Part shown: piece after piece, positions 25,929 through 34,621 of the stretch
How positions within the stretch are numbered: the stretch's first letter is position 1
How the letters are laid out: every line of letters starts with the position of its first letter
DNA from: Plantibacter sp050587525
GTDB lineage: Bacteria; Actinomycetota; Actinomycetes; Actinomycetales; Microbacteriaceae
Direction of reading: 5' to 3'
Length of the DNA stretch: 64,000 bases
NCBI RefSeq assembly: GCF_050587525.1
Contig: NZ_JBOBFT010000008.1
Location: 1 to 64,000 of the forward strand
Program-made: the position numbers and the translations under genes
The notes under the pieces: model-generated
Seen by the model: the letters and a program-made list of their open reading frames with translations, nothing else
Told to the model about the DNA's origin: nothing
Databases searched by the model: none

Positions 25929-28900
25929 ATGACGAACCAGGACGCCGAGCACCGGTCCGGCGCCACGAGGCTGGACGAATCACCTGCCGCTGCTGGAGCC
26001 GCTGCTGCCGGAAGCGGTGTCGTGCTCGACCCGAGTCAGCGGGCCGTCCTGGACCTCCCGGACGGCATGTCGGCGGCGGTCCTCGGCGTCCCAGGCTCCG
26101 GGAAGACCCAGACGCTCGTGGAAGCGGTCGCGGAACGCATCCACGGCCGCGGCTACGGCACGGACGAAGTGCTCGTCATCGCGGCGTCCCGCACCTCGTC
26201 GCAGGTCCTCCGCGACCGGTTGGAGCGCCGCGTGGCGCAGGCCACCCCCGGCGCGCTCGCCCGCACCGCCGTGTCCGTCGCCATGGAGGTCATCGCCGCG
26301 TCCGGCGCCTTCGTCGGTGGCGCGCGGCCACGCCTCCTCACGGGCGGTGAGCAGGACCAGACCATCGCCGACCGACTCCTCGGCGATGAGGAGGCCGGGG
26401 TCGACCTCTGGCCTGCCGAGCTCGGACCGGAGGTGCGCATCCTCCGCGGCTTCCGCACGGAACTCCGCAACCTCATGGAGCGGGGAGTCGAGCACGGCGT
26501 CGACCCGGACCGCCTCGAACGGCTCGGCCGCGAGCACGACCGCCAGGAGTGGATCGCCGCAGCCGGATTCATCCGCGGGTACCTCGCCGACGACTGGCGG
26601 GGGCACCTCACCCCGGCGTCCGCGCTCGCCGAAGCCGTGCGCATCCTCGAGGAGCCGCAACGACCGGACGACGCGTTCGCGGGTCTCCGCGTCGTGTTCG
26701 TCGACGACGCCCAGGAGGCGACGCACGGCGTGCTGCAGCTGCTCCGGGCGCTCGCGGCACGCGGGATCACGGTCATCGCGTTCGGCGACCCGGACATCAC
26801 GACCGGCGCGTTCCACGGAGCCAGGGCCGACGCGCTCGGCCGTTTCGGACAGGCGCTCGGCGTTCCGGTGTCCACGCTCGCGCTCGAACACGCGCACCGC
26901 GGTGACGCCTCATTGCGCACGGTCGTCGACGACATCACCCGGCGCATCGGCACTGCTGGGGCCGGTCGCCACCGTCGGGTGGAGGCGGTCTCCGGATCGT
27001 CGGAAGCGGACGCGTCGTCGACCGGATCGACGGAGACGGACGCGGGCGGCTCGGCCGCGCTCGCCCGACCCGCCGGGCCGTCCGCCGCGACCGTCCTCGT
27101 CGGCTCGGCCGCCGAGCAGATCGCGGTGATCGCCAGGTTCCTCCGCGAACGGCACGTGCTGCACGGGGTCCCCTGGACGGAGATGGCCGTCGCCGTGCGC
27201 AACGGTGGGCTCGTCCCCGCACTCGAACGTGGTCTCGCCGCCCTCGAAGTCCCCACGAGCGCGTCGACGCGCGGTGAACCGCTCCGCGACCAGCGGGTGG
27301 TCCGCGCCGTGCTGCTCGCCTTGCAGGCCGCGCTCGGGCGTCTCGAATTCGACGCGGAGACCGTCATCGAACTCCTGCAGGGCGCGCTCGGCGGCATGGA
27401 CGCCATCGGTGTCCGCCGACTCCGCGCGGCCCTCCGCCACGAGGAGCTCGCTCAGGGCCTCGACCGCAACGCCGACGAGCTCCTCGTCGAAGCGTTCGCG
27501 GTGCCGGCGTCGCTCGCGCTCCTCGAGACGCCGGCGGCCGCGAAGGCCCACGCCATCGCCGCGAGCGTCGCCACGGCCGCCGAGGAGGCGGCCGCCGGCG
27601 CCTCGGTCGAAGAACTCATCTGGGGCCTGTGGTCGCGGAGCAGGCTCGAACGCGTGTGGGTGCAGCAGTCGAAGGGCGTCGGGCAGACGGCGGAGGAGGC
27701 CAACCGCAATCTCGACGCGATCACGCAGCTCGCGGACTCGGCGCGGACGTTCGTCGAGACCGAGCCGGACACGCCGGCATCGGTGTTCCTCGACCGACTC
27801 CTCGAACAGGAGGTCGCCGACGACTCGCTCGCACCGCGCGGCCTGCGTCAGGCCGTCGTCATCGGCACCCCGGCGAGCATGATCGGGCTCGAAGCGGACA
27901 CGATCGTGGTCGCCGGCCTCCAGGACGGCGTCTGGCCGAACCTCCGCGTCCGCGACACCCTGCTCGGGGCGACCGAGCTCGTCGACGTCCTCGAAGGCGT
28001 CTCCACTGCCACGACCGACGCGAGGCGGGCCGTCCTCCACGACGAGTTGCGGCTCTTCGCCCAGGCGGCCTCCCGGGCGTCGTCGGCGCTCCTCATGGTG
28101 GCGGTCGACGACGAGGACGAGCAGCCGAGCCCGTTCTTCAGCATCCTTCCTGCCCCGGACGCGCACCGCGCCGCGCTGCCGCCGCTCTCTCTGCGCGGCC
28201 TCGTCGGCACGCTCCGTCGCACGCTGACCGACGGCCGCCGGAGCATCACCGCCGAGGACCGCGAGATCGCCTCCGCCGCGCTCGCGATCCTCGCGGACGA
28301 GGGGGTGCCAGGGGCCGACTCGGCATCCTGGTACGGCATCGCGGCGCCGAGCACCGACGCGCCGCTCCGAGACCTCGCCGACGGCGACCTGCCGATCTCG
28401 CCGTCCCGGATGGAGGCCTTCGAGGAATGCCCGCTCAAGTGGGTCATCGATCAGCTCGGCGGCGGCTCGAACAACGCGGCCTCCGGACTCGGGACGATCA
28501 TCCACAAGGCGTTGGAGGACGCCGAGTCCTCCGATGAAGCGTCCCTGTGGGCAGCGGTCGACGCCCGCTGGGGCGAGCTGCGCTTCGAAGCGGGGTGGGA
28601 CGGCGTCGCCACGAAGGCGAAGGCGCGCGAGATGGTCGCGAGCCTCGCAGACTACCTCCAGGACGCCGAGCGCAACGGTGTCACGGCGATCGGCCGTGAG
28701 AGCCGGTTCTCGCTCCCTATCCCACTCGGTGGAGGACTCGAGGGCTCGGCCGTCCTGAGCGGTTCCGTGGACCGGGTCGAACGCCGACGCGGCGCGGACG
28801 GCGGCCCCGACCGCGTCGTCATCGCTGACCTCAAGACCGGTACGAGTGCTCCGACGGCAGACAAGGACGTCGCCGATCTCGCCCAGCTCGGCGCGTACCA

Positions 28901-29180
28901 GCTCGCGCTCGCGGAGGGAGTCATCCCCGGAACCGAGGACCTCATCCCGGCGGGGGCGAAGCTCATCGTCGTCGCGAAACGGACGAAGACGAAGCCGTTC
29001 CACGAACCGTCGCAGCCGCCGCTCGACGACGAGGAGCTCGAAGCGTTCCGGGATCGGGTCCGCCGCGATGCGATCGGCATGGCGAGCGCCGTGTTCGACG
29101 CCCACATCGGCACCCACTGCTACGGCGCCTACTCGTTCGGCGAGTGCGCCATCCACGTCGTGAAAGCGGTCAGTTCATGA
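25929..29180 (+). CDS. adnA: AdnA-type helicase-nuclease subunit
   Basis: A 1083-residue protein that resembles AdnA of the mycobacterial AdnAB complex, which resects double-strand break ends. Residues about 30-800 form a UvrD-like motor with Walker A GVPGSGKT near residue 57, but the Walker B region reads VFVDDAQEA rather than DEYQD, so the motor looks weakened. About 820-1083 is a PD-(D/E)xK nuclease domain (SPSRMEAFEECPLKW, then VVIADLKTG) with C-terminal cysteines (CYGAYSFGEC) possibly holding an Fe-S cluster. ATG 25929 lies seven bases after TAACGT. Its stop overlaps the adnB start. Confidence 0.9.
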   Translation: MTNQDAEHRSGATRLDESPAAAGAAAAGSGVVLDPSQRAVLDLPDGMSAAVLGVPGSGKTQTLVEAVAERIHGRGYGTDEVLVIAASRTSSQVLRDRLERRVAQATPGALARTAVSVAMEVIAASGAFVGGARPRLLTGGEQDQTIADRLLGDEEAGVDLWPAELGPEVRILRGFRTELRNLMERGVEHGVDPDRLERLGREHDRQEWIAAAGFIRGYLADDWRGHLTPASALAEAVRILEEPQRPDDAFAGLRVVFVDDAQEATHGVLQLLRALAARGITVIAFGDPDITTGAFHGARADALGRFGQALGVPVSTLALEHAHRGDASLRTVVDDITRRIGTAGAGRHRRVEAVSGSSEADASSTGSTETDAGGSAALARPAGPSAATVLVGSAAEQIAVIARFLRERHVLHGVPWTEMAVAVRNGGLVPALERGLAALEVPTSASTRGEPLRDQRVVRAVLLALQAALGRLEFDAETVIELLQGALGGMDAIGVRRLRAALRHEELAQGLDRNADELLVEAFAVPASLALLETPAAAKAHAIAASVATAAEEAAAGASVEELIWGLWSRSRLERVWVQQSKGVGQTAEEANRNLDAITQLADSARTFVETEPDTPASVFLDRLLEQEVADDSLAPRGLRQAVVIGTPASMIGLEADTIVVAGLQDGVWPNLRVRDTLLGATELVDVLEGVSTATTDARRAVLHDELRLFAQAASRASSALLMVAVDDEDEQPSPFFSILPAPDAHRAALPPLSLRGLVGTLRRTLTDGRRSITAEDREIASAALAILADEGVPGADSASWYGIAAPSTDAPLRDLADGDLPISPSRMEAFEECPLKWVIDQLGGGSNNAASGLGTIIHKALEDAESSDEASLWAAVDARWGELRFEAGWDGVATKAKAREMVASLADYLQDAERNGVTAIGRESRFSLPIPLGGGLEGSAVLSGSVDRVERRRGADGGPDRVVIADLKTGTSAPTADKDVADLAQLGAYQLALAEGVIPGTEDLIPAGAKLIVVAKRTKTKPFHEPSQPPLDDEELEAFRDRVRRDAIGMASAVFDAHIGTHCYGAYSFGECAIHVVKAVSS

Positions 29181-32100
29181 GCACCTACTCCGCCGTCGCC
29201 CTCGCAGAAGCGCTCGAGCTCCCTCGCCCCACCGATCAGCAGATCGCGGTCATCGAAGCGCCGTTGGCGCCCGTGCTCGTCGTCGCTGGCGCCGGCAGCG
29301 GGAAGACCGAGACCATGGCATCGCGCGTCGTGTGGCTCCTCGCCAACCGCGAAGTGAGCGTGGGCGAGATCCTCGGCCTCACCTTCACGCGCAAGGCGGC
29401 GGGGGAGTTGGGGCAGCGGATCGGGAAACGCATCGACAAGCTGCGCTCCGTCGGCATCCTCGAGACCGAGGACGATGAACTGTTCGACCGCCCGAACGTC
29501 TCCACCTACAACTCCTTCGCGAACGCGCTCTTCCGCGACAACGCGCTGCTCGTCGGACGCGAACCGGAATCCGTCCTGCTCTCCGAGGCATCGGCCTGGC
29601 GCCTCGCGCGCCGCATCGTCGTCAGGCACGGCGACGTTCGTCTGGCGTCGCTCGGCAAACGCGTCGACACGGTCACGGAACTGGTCCTCGAGCTGAGCCA
29701 CGAACTCGCAGAAATAGAAGGGACGACGGGAGAGGTCGTTGACTTCGCCGAGCGCTTCAGCCGCCTGGCGAACCTCCCGACCGGGACCACCAGGAAGGCC
29801 GCGAACTACCGAAGCGTGGACGACGCCGTGGCGGTCGTCGCCGCGTTGCCCGTGCTCATCGAGCTGGCAGAGCGGTACGCGGACGAGAAACGCCGACAGG
29901 GGCTCGTGGAGTTCTCCGACCAGGTCGCGCTCGCGCTCAAAGCGTGCGAGCGCTCGCCTCGCGTCGTCCAAGCGCAGCGCCAGCGGTACCGAGCCGTGCT
30001 CCTCGACGAGTACCAGGACACCTCCGTCGTGCAGACGAGGCTCCTGTCCACGCTCTTCGCGGACCACGCGGTGATGGCCGTCGGGGATCCGCACCAATCC
30101 ATTTACGGCTGGCGCGGGGCGAGCGCGGCGAACCTCGCCCGGTTCTCCCTCGACTTCGGCCGCACCGTGGAGTCGACCCAGTTCAACCTGTCGACGAGTT
30201 GGCGGAACGACCGGGCCATCCTGGAAGCGGCGAACGTGCTCGTCCGGCCGCTGCAGGCCACCGGCGTCGAGGCGAGCGGCATCACCGTCCTCGACCTGGA
30301 GCCGAAACCGGGCGCCGGCCCGGGCCGAGTCTCCTCGGCGTACCTCGAGACGCGTGACGACGAAGCAGCAGCAGTCGCCGACTGGTTCGCCGATCGGCTC
30401 CTCGCGAAGCGCGGGGGCGACCCGATGAGCACCGCCGCGATCCTCTTCCGGGCCCGCCGCCCGATGGCCGCATTCGCGCAGGCCCTCGAAGCACGCGGCG
30501 TCCCGCACCACATCCTCGGCCTCGGCGGTCTGCTCTCCACCCCGGAGGTCGTCGATGTCGTCGCCGCGCTCCGCGTCATCCACGATCCCGGAGCGGGATC
30601 CTCGCTCATCCGTCTGCTCTCAGGTCCCCGATGGCGGATCGGCGTGCGAGACCTCGGCACCCTCACTGAGGTCGCCAGATACCTGCAGGCCGTCGACTGG
30701 CGGACCGGTCGGCACGATGCCGAGCTCGCGGCACGACTCCGGGAGTCGGTCGCAGACGACGACGGTCGCTCGATCATCGACGCGCTCGACTTCCTCGCGA
30801 TGGAACGTGTCCCCGCGCGGCTCATCGAGCAGTTCAGCGAGGCAGCGGTCACGAGGCTCAAGGAGGCTGGGTCCGTGCTCGCGGGGCTCCGCAGGCGGGC
30901 GGGGAGCGGCCTGCCGGACCTCGTGCGAGCGATCGAACGAGAACTGCGCCTCGACATCGAGGTCATGGCGAACGAGTCCGGCGGCTCGACCGCGCGAGCC
31001 GAGGCCAATCTGCACGCCTTCCACGACCAGCTGACGGCGTTCCTGGCGAGCGATGAGGACGCGACGCTCGGCAGTTTCCTGTCCTGGATCGACCAAGCGC
31101 TGAAACGCGACAACATGGCGCCTGCCGTTGAACCGCCGGACCACGGCGCGGTGCAACTCCTCACGATCCACGGATCGAAGGGGCTCGAATGGGACCACGT
31201 TGCCGTTCCACGACTCGTGACAGGCGAGCTCCCCGCCGCCCCACGGGACGGCCTCGGCTGGGTGTCCCTCGGCAAACTGCCGTACGACTTCCGTGGTGAC
31301 GCCGCCGAACTGCCGCGCCTGGCCTGGCAGGGCACCCGGACCCAGCAGGAGTTCGACCATCTGCTGCCTGATTTCAAGGCGGCGCTCCGTGACCGATCGC
31401 TCGACGAGGAACGTCGGCTGGCGTACGTCGCGGTCACCCGTGCACGCTTCGAACTCCTGCTCACCGGTTCGTTCTGGTCCACGGGGAAGACGCCGAGGAA
31501 GCCCAGCCAGTACCTCGTGGAGCTCGCAGAGGCCGGCCTCATCGACGCGCTCCCCGAGGCCTCGGAGGTCGAGGAGAATCCGCTCGACGAAGCGACGAGC
31601 GTGCTGCAGTGGCCGATGGATCCGCTCGGTCCGCGCCGCCCGCTCGTCGAACAGGCCGCCGCGGCGTTCGACCGAGCGAGGGTGGCGCTCCACCAGGGCA
31701 CGGCCAGGACCGACCTCGGCCCGCTCGATCGCGATCTCGCCCTCCTGCTCGAGGAGCAGCGCCGCATCCAACAGGCGCAGCCGCTCACCGAGCTCCCCAC
31801 ACGTGTGCAGGCTTCCCGCTTCAAGGAGTTCGTGACGGATCCGGAGGGCATGCTCGAACGCCTGCGCCGCCCGGTTCCGCAGAAGCCGTTCCGCCAGACG
31901 AGGCTCGGCACGCGCTTCCACTCATGGGTCGAGGAGCACTACGGCCTGCACGGTCTGCAGGAGCTCACCGAGCCGCTGCCGGGGGAGGAGAGCATCGATC
32001 CAGCCGATCATGCGGAGGGGACGCCGTTCGAGGACGTCGCCGCCACCTTCCTCGCCTCGGAGTGGGCCGGCCTCCGCCCCGTGGAGGTCGAGACCGAGAT

Positions 32101-32449
32101 CCACGTGCCGCTCGGCGATACCGGACAGGTCATCATCTGCAAGCTCGACGCCGTGTTCGAGCGCGATGGACGCTTCGAGATCGTCGACTGGAAGACGGGT
32201 GCCGTGCCGGACACGGATGAGGCACGCCGGAACGCGTACTACCAGCTGGCGCTCTACCGGTTGGCGTATTCGCACCACCGCGGGATCGACCCGGACCGCA
32301 TCGACGCCGTGCTGTACTACGTGTCGCACGACGTCCGGCTGCGTCCCGAGCGGCTCTATTCGGAGGAGGAACTCCTCGCCGACTGGGTCGGGTCGATGGG
32401 CTTGGTGGCATCTGACGCGTCCTCGGAGGTGCCCCAGAGGTCGAACTGA
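29177..32449 (+). CDS. adnB: AdnB-type helicase-nuclease subunit
   Basis: A 1090-residue partner of AdnA. The superfamily I motor is intact: AGAGSGKT, LTFTRKAAGEL, LLDEYQDTS, GDPHQSIYGWRGA and, later, LTIHGSKGLEWD. The C-terminal RecB-type nuclease carries EIVDWKTG near residue 1012. This subunit is expected to supply the main translocase activity, as in mycobacteria. Its ATG overlaps the adnA stop in an ATGA arrangement, giving translational coupling and equal amounts. Its last 94 bases are antisense to the end of the phosphotransferase-like gene. Confidence 0.93.
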   Translation: MSTYSAVALAEALELPRPTDQQIAVIEAPLAPVLVVAGAGSGKTETMASRVVWLLANREVSVGEILGLTFTRKAAGELGQRIGKRIDKLRSVGILETEDDELFDRPNVSTYNSFANALFRDNALLVGREPESVLLSEASAWRLARRIVVRHGDVRLASLGKRVDTVTELVLELSHELAEIEGTTGEVVDFAERFSRLANLPTGTTRKAANYRSVDDAVAVVAALPVLIELAERYADEKRRQGLVEFSDQVALALKACERSPRVVQAQRQRYRAVLLDEYQDTSVVQTRLLSTLFADHAVMAVGDPHQSIYGWRGASAANLARFSLDFGRTVESTQFNLSTSWRNDRAILEAANVLVRPLQATGVEASGITVLDLEPKPGAGPGRVSSAYLETRDDEAAAVADWFADRLLAKRGGDPMSTAAILFRARRPMAAFAQALEARGVPHHILGLGGLLSTPEVVDVVAALRVIHDPGAGSSLIRLLSGPRWRIGVRDLGTLTEVARYLQAVDWRTGRHDAELAARLRESVADDDGRSIIDALDFLAMERVPARLIEQFSEAAVTRLKEAGSVLAGLRRRAGSGLPDLVRAIERELRLDIEVMANESGGSTARAEANLHAFHDQLTAFLASDEDATLGSFLSWIDQALKRDNMAPAVEPPDHGAVQLLTIHGSKGLEWDHVAVPRLVTGELPAAPRDGLGWVSLGKLPYDFRGDAAELPRLAWQGTRTQQEFDHLLPDFKAALRDRSLDEERRLAYVAVTRARFELLLTGSFWSTGKTPRKPSQYLVELAEAGLIDALPEASEVEENPLDEATSVLQWPMDPLGPRRPLVEQAAAAFDRARVALHQGTARTDLGPLDRDLALLLEEQRRIQQAQPLTELPTRVQASRFKEFVTDPEGMLERLRRPVPQKPFRQTRLGTRFHSWVEEHYGLHGLQELTEPLPGEESIDPADHAEGTPFEDVAATFLASEWAGLRPVEVETEIHVPLGDTGQVIICKLDAVFERDGRFEIVDWKTGAVPDTDEARRNAYYQLALYRLAYSHHRGIDPDRIDAVLYYVSHDVRLRPERLYSEEELLADWVGSMGLVASDASSEVPQRSN

Positions 32450-33618
32450 CCGGTTGCTTCGGCGTCGGAGCCGCGCGCACCGGTGCGGTTCTGCTCGTCC
32501 GAATCGTCGTCGTCGAACGGGCTGCGACCGGACCTCGAGTCGTCCTTGCCAAGCGCGCGTTCGAGTTCGGAGCGGTCGTAGGTGTCCGTCTGCATGGCGA
32601 TGCCGGCGCTGGATGACGCGATGGGCGTCTGGTCGAGCATGGTCTCGACCTCGCCGACGCCGAGCACGGGGCCGGTCACGCCGGAGAGCGGGTCGCTGAC
32701 GTCCCCGAGGACGTTGTCTACGAGGCCGTCGAGCATGGACACCGCGTCGTCGACGATCTCCGAGTCGTGGATGTCGTGGCCGTGGAGCAGCCATCTGGCG
32801 ATTTCGAGTTCGGCGTAGAGGCGCGCGCGGACCGTGACGAGGCTGTCGGGGTTGCGGCTGCACGCGGACGCGTAGACGGCGAGCGTGCGCTCACCGATCT
32901 CGCCGAGGCTCGCGATCCAGTGCAGGTCGAGGGCCGGGTCGCCGACGCGCAGCGAACCCCACTCGATGACGCCGGACACGTGCGGGCGATCGCCGTCGCG
33001 TGCGATCAGGATGCGATCGGCTGCGAGTGCGCCGTGAATGACCGTCGGCTGGAACTGCCAGAGCGCGTGGTCGTCGATGGCCGCCTGCCAGCGTTCGCGG
33101 ACGGCTGTCGGCAGGAGACGAGTCTCCGATGCGCGGGAGACGATGCGCTTCGCGTCGGCCCGGAGCTCGTCTGCGCCGAGGACGGGAAGGCCCGCCTCGG
33201 AGACGAAGGACGTGGGGAGCGAATGGATGGCGGCGATGGCCCGGCCGACCGAATCGTCGAGCGCTTCGTCGTGGCCGAGGGCCGCGGCATCGAGCGGGTG
33301 ACCGGAGACGAAGGCGAACACCACGGCGCGGGTGCCGTCGAGCGGGGTCTGGCCGATGTAGGCGGGTGCGTCGAACGGGAGCCGGCTGCGGATGCCGTGC
33401 GAGAGCGAGCGGAGCGCGATGAGGTCGGCGCCCTGCTCCGTCTCGGCCTGCTGCGAGGTGGGCACGCGGATGATGAGCTCGCGTCCGTCCGCGGCGCGGA
33501 GGCGCGCTGAATCGAAGCTCCCGTCCCCTCCGGCGGTGTGCAGCGCCGAGTGCGAGAGGTCGAGGCCCGCCACAGCCGAGGTGGCCAACGCGGCTAGAGT
33601 GAGATGGGATCTGGCCAT
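32356..33618 (-). CDS. aminoglycoside phosphotransferase-fold protein, probable pseudokinase
   Basis: A 420-residue protein with the APH/macrolide phosphotransferase fold at about residues 20-290, followed by an acidic, Ser/Asp-rich disordered tail. The catalytic loop of the family, usually HGDLHPGNVL, reads HGALAADRIL: the catalytic Asp is Ala and the metal-binding Asn is Arg. The next metal motif, normally IDWG, reads VIEWGSLRVGDPALDL. Kinase activity is therefore doubtful, and a drug-resistance role should not be assumed. ATG 33618 is supported by TACCCT (33626-33631, minus strand) seven bases upstream. It occupies the place of Rv3197-like genes. Confidence 0.85.
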   Translation of the reverse strand: MARSHLTLAALATSAVAGLDLSHSALHTAGGDGSFDSARLRAADGRELIIRVPTSQQAETEQGADLIALRSLSHGIRSRLPFDAPAYIGQTPLDGTRAVVFAFVSGHPLDAAALGHDEALDDSVGRAIAAIHSLPTSFVSEAGLPVLGADELRADAKRIVSRASETRLLPTAVRERWQAAIDDHALWQFQPTVIHGALAADRILIARDGDRPHVSGVIEWGSLRVGDPALDLHWIASLGEIGERTLAVYASACSRNPDSLVTVRARLYAELEIARWLLHGHDIHDSEIVDDAVSMLDGLVDNVLGDVSDPLSGVTGPVLGVGEVETMLDQTPIASSSAGIAMQTDTYDRSELERALGKDDSRSGRSPFDDDDSDEQNRTGARGSDAEATGQFDLWGTSEDASDATKPIDPTQSARSSSSE

Positions 33619-33682
33619 GACATCCAGGGTACGTGGCCGTCCCGGTGAGTCTCTGCTCGCCACGCCCTCGGAGAGGTTGTCC

Positions 33683-34621
33683 ATGACGATTCAGGTTCGC
33701 GCGCTCGCCAGTCTTCCTCTGGCGAGGGGCGGGCTCGACCGGCACGGCGAGGTCCGTTCCGAGCCGGACCTGCTCGACCGTCTCCGGCACGACCCGAACG
33801 TCCGGGTGATGGTGCTGAGCGATCGACGCGCCCTCGTCGCCGGTGGCCGACTCGACCTCGTGACGAGCGCCGGGCTTCCGGAGCCGGAGCTCCTCGTCTA
33901 CCTCGGCCGCACGATCGACGACGAGCCCGGCCTCGCCGCGGGGACGGGCATCCTCCTGTGGGTGCTCGACTCCGCATCCGCTGAGCAGGTCGCCGTCGGC
34001 GACGACCGCTGGCTCGATCTCCGTCGCAGCGGACATCTGCTGCCGGACCGCGACGTCGGCATGTTCGCGACGGCGCTCGCGATCTCCGGTTGGCACCGCT
34101 CCGACCGCTTCTGCCCCAAATGCGGTTCCGAGACCACGATCCGGAATGCCGGGTGGGGACGCCACTGCCCCGTCGACAACAGCGAGCTGTTCCCACGCAT
34201 GGACCCGGCGGTCATCGTCGCGGTCGTCGACCGCGACGGCAGGCTCCTGCTCGGCTCGAACGCCATGTGGGAGCACAACCGTTTCTCGCTGCTCGCCGGG
34301 TACGTCGATGCCGGTGAGTCGCTCGAACAGGCCGTCGTCCGCGAGGTCTTCGAGGAGTCCGGGATGCTCGTCGAATCGCCCGTCTACCTCGGCTCGCAGC
34401 CGTGGCCGTTCCCTCGATCGCTCATGCTCGGGTTCGTCGCCCAGCTCGCCGAGACGCAGGACGCCGAGCTGCTCGTGCCCGACGGCGAGGAGATCCTCGA
34501 CCTGCGCTGGTTCACGAAGGACGAGTTGGAGAACCCCGACAGCGGTGTGATCCTGCCCGGTCCGTCCTCGATCGCGCGTGCGGTCATCGACGACTGGTTG
34601 TCCGGGACCTGGGACCGATGA
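33683..34621 (+). CDS. nudC: NAD(+) diphosphatase NudC
   Basis: A 312-residue Nudix hydrolase that cleaves NAD(H) to NMN(H) and AMP, and in some bacteria removes NAD caps from RNA. The zinc-ribbon region is CPKCG...HCPVDN, the Nudix box is GYVDAGESLEQAVVREVFEESG, and the downstream SQPWPFPRSLMLGF is the NudC-specific SQPWPFPxS motif. The fourth zinc ligand, usually Cys, is Asp here. GGAGAGG lies eight bases before ATG 33683. Coupled to uvrD2 by an ATGA overlap, as in mycobacteria (Rv3199c-Rv3198c). Confidence 0.94.
   Translation: MTIQVRALASLPLARGGLDRHGEVRSEPDLLDRLRHDPNVRVMVLSDRRALVAGGRLDLVTSAGLPEPELLVYLGRTIDDEPGLAAGTGILLWVLDSASAEQVAVGDDRWLDLRRSGHLLPDRDVGMFATALAISGWHRSDRFCPKCGSETTIRNAGWGRHCPVDNSELFPRMDPAVIVAVVDRDGRLLLGSNAMWEHNRFSLLAGYVDAGESLEQAVVREVFEESGMLVESPVYLGSQPWPFPRSLMLGFVAQLAETQDAELLVPDGEEILDLRWFTKDELENPDSGVILPGPSSIARAVIDDWLSGTWDR

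Noticed and set aside
32356..33618. Aminoglycoside resistance gene
   Set aside because: The catalytic loop lacks Asp and Asn, and the gene sits in a conserved housekeeping neighbourhood.
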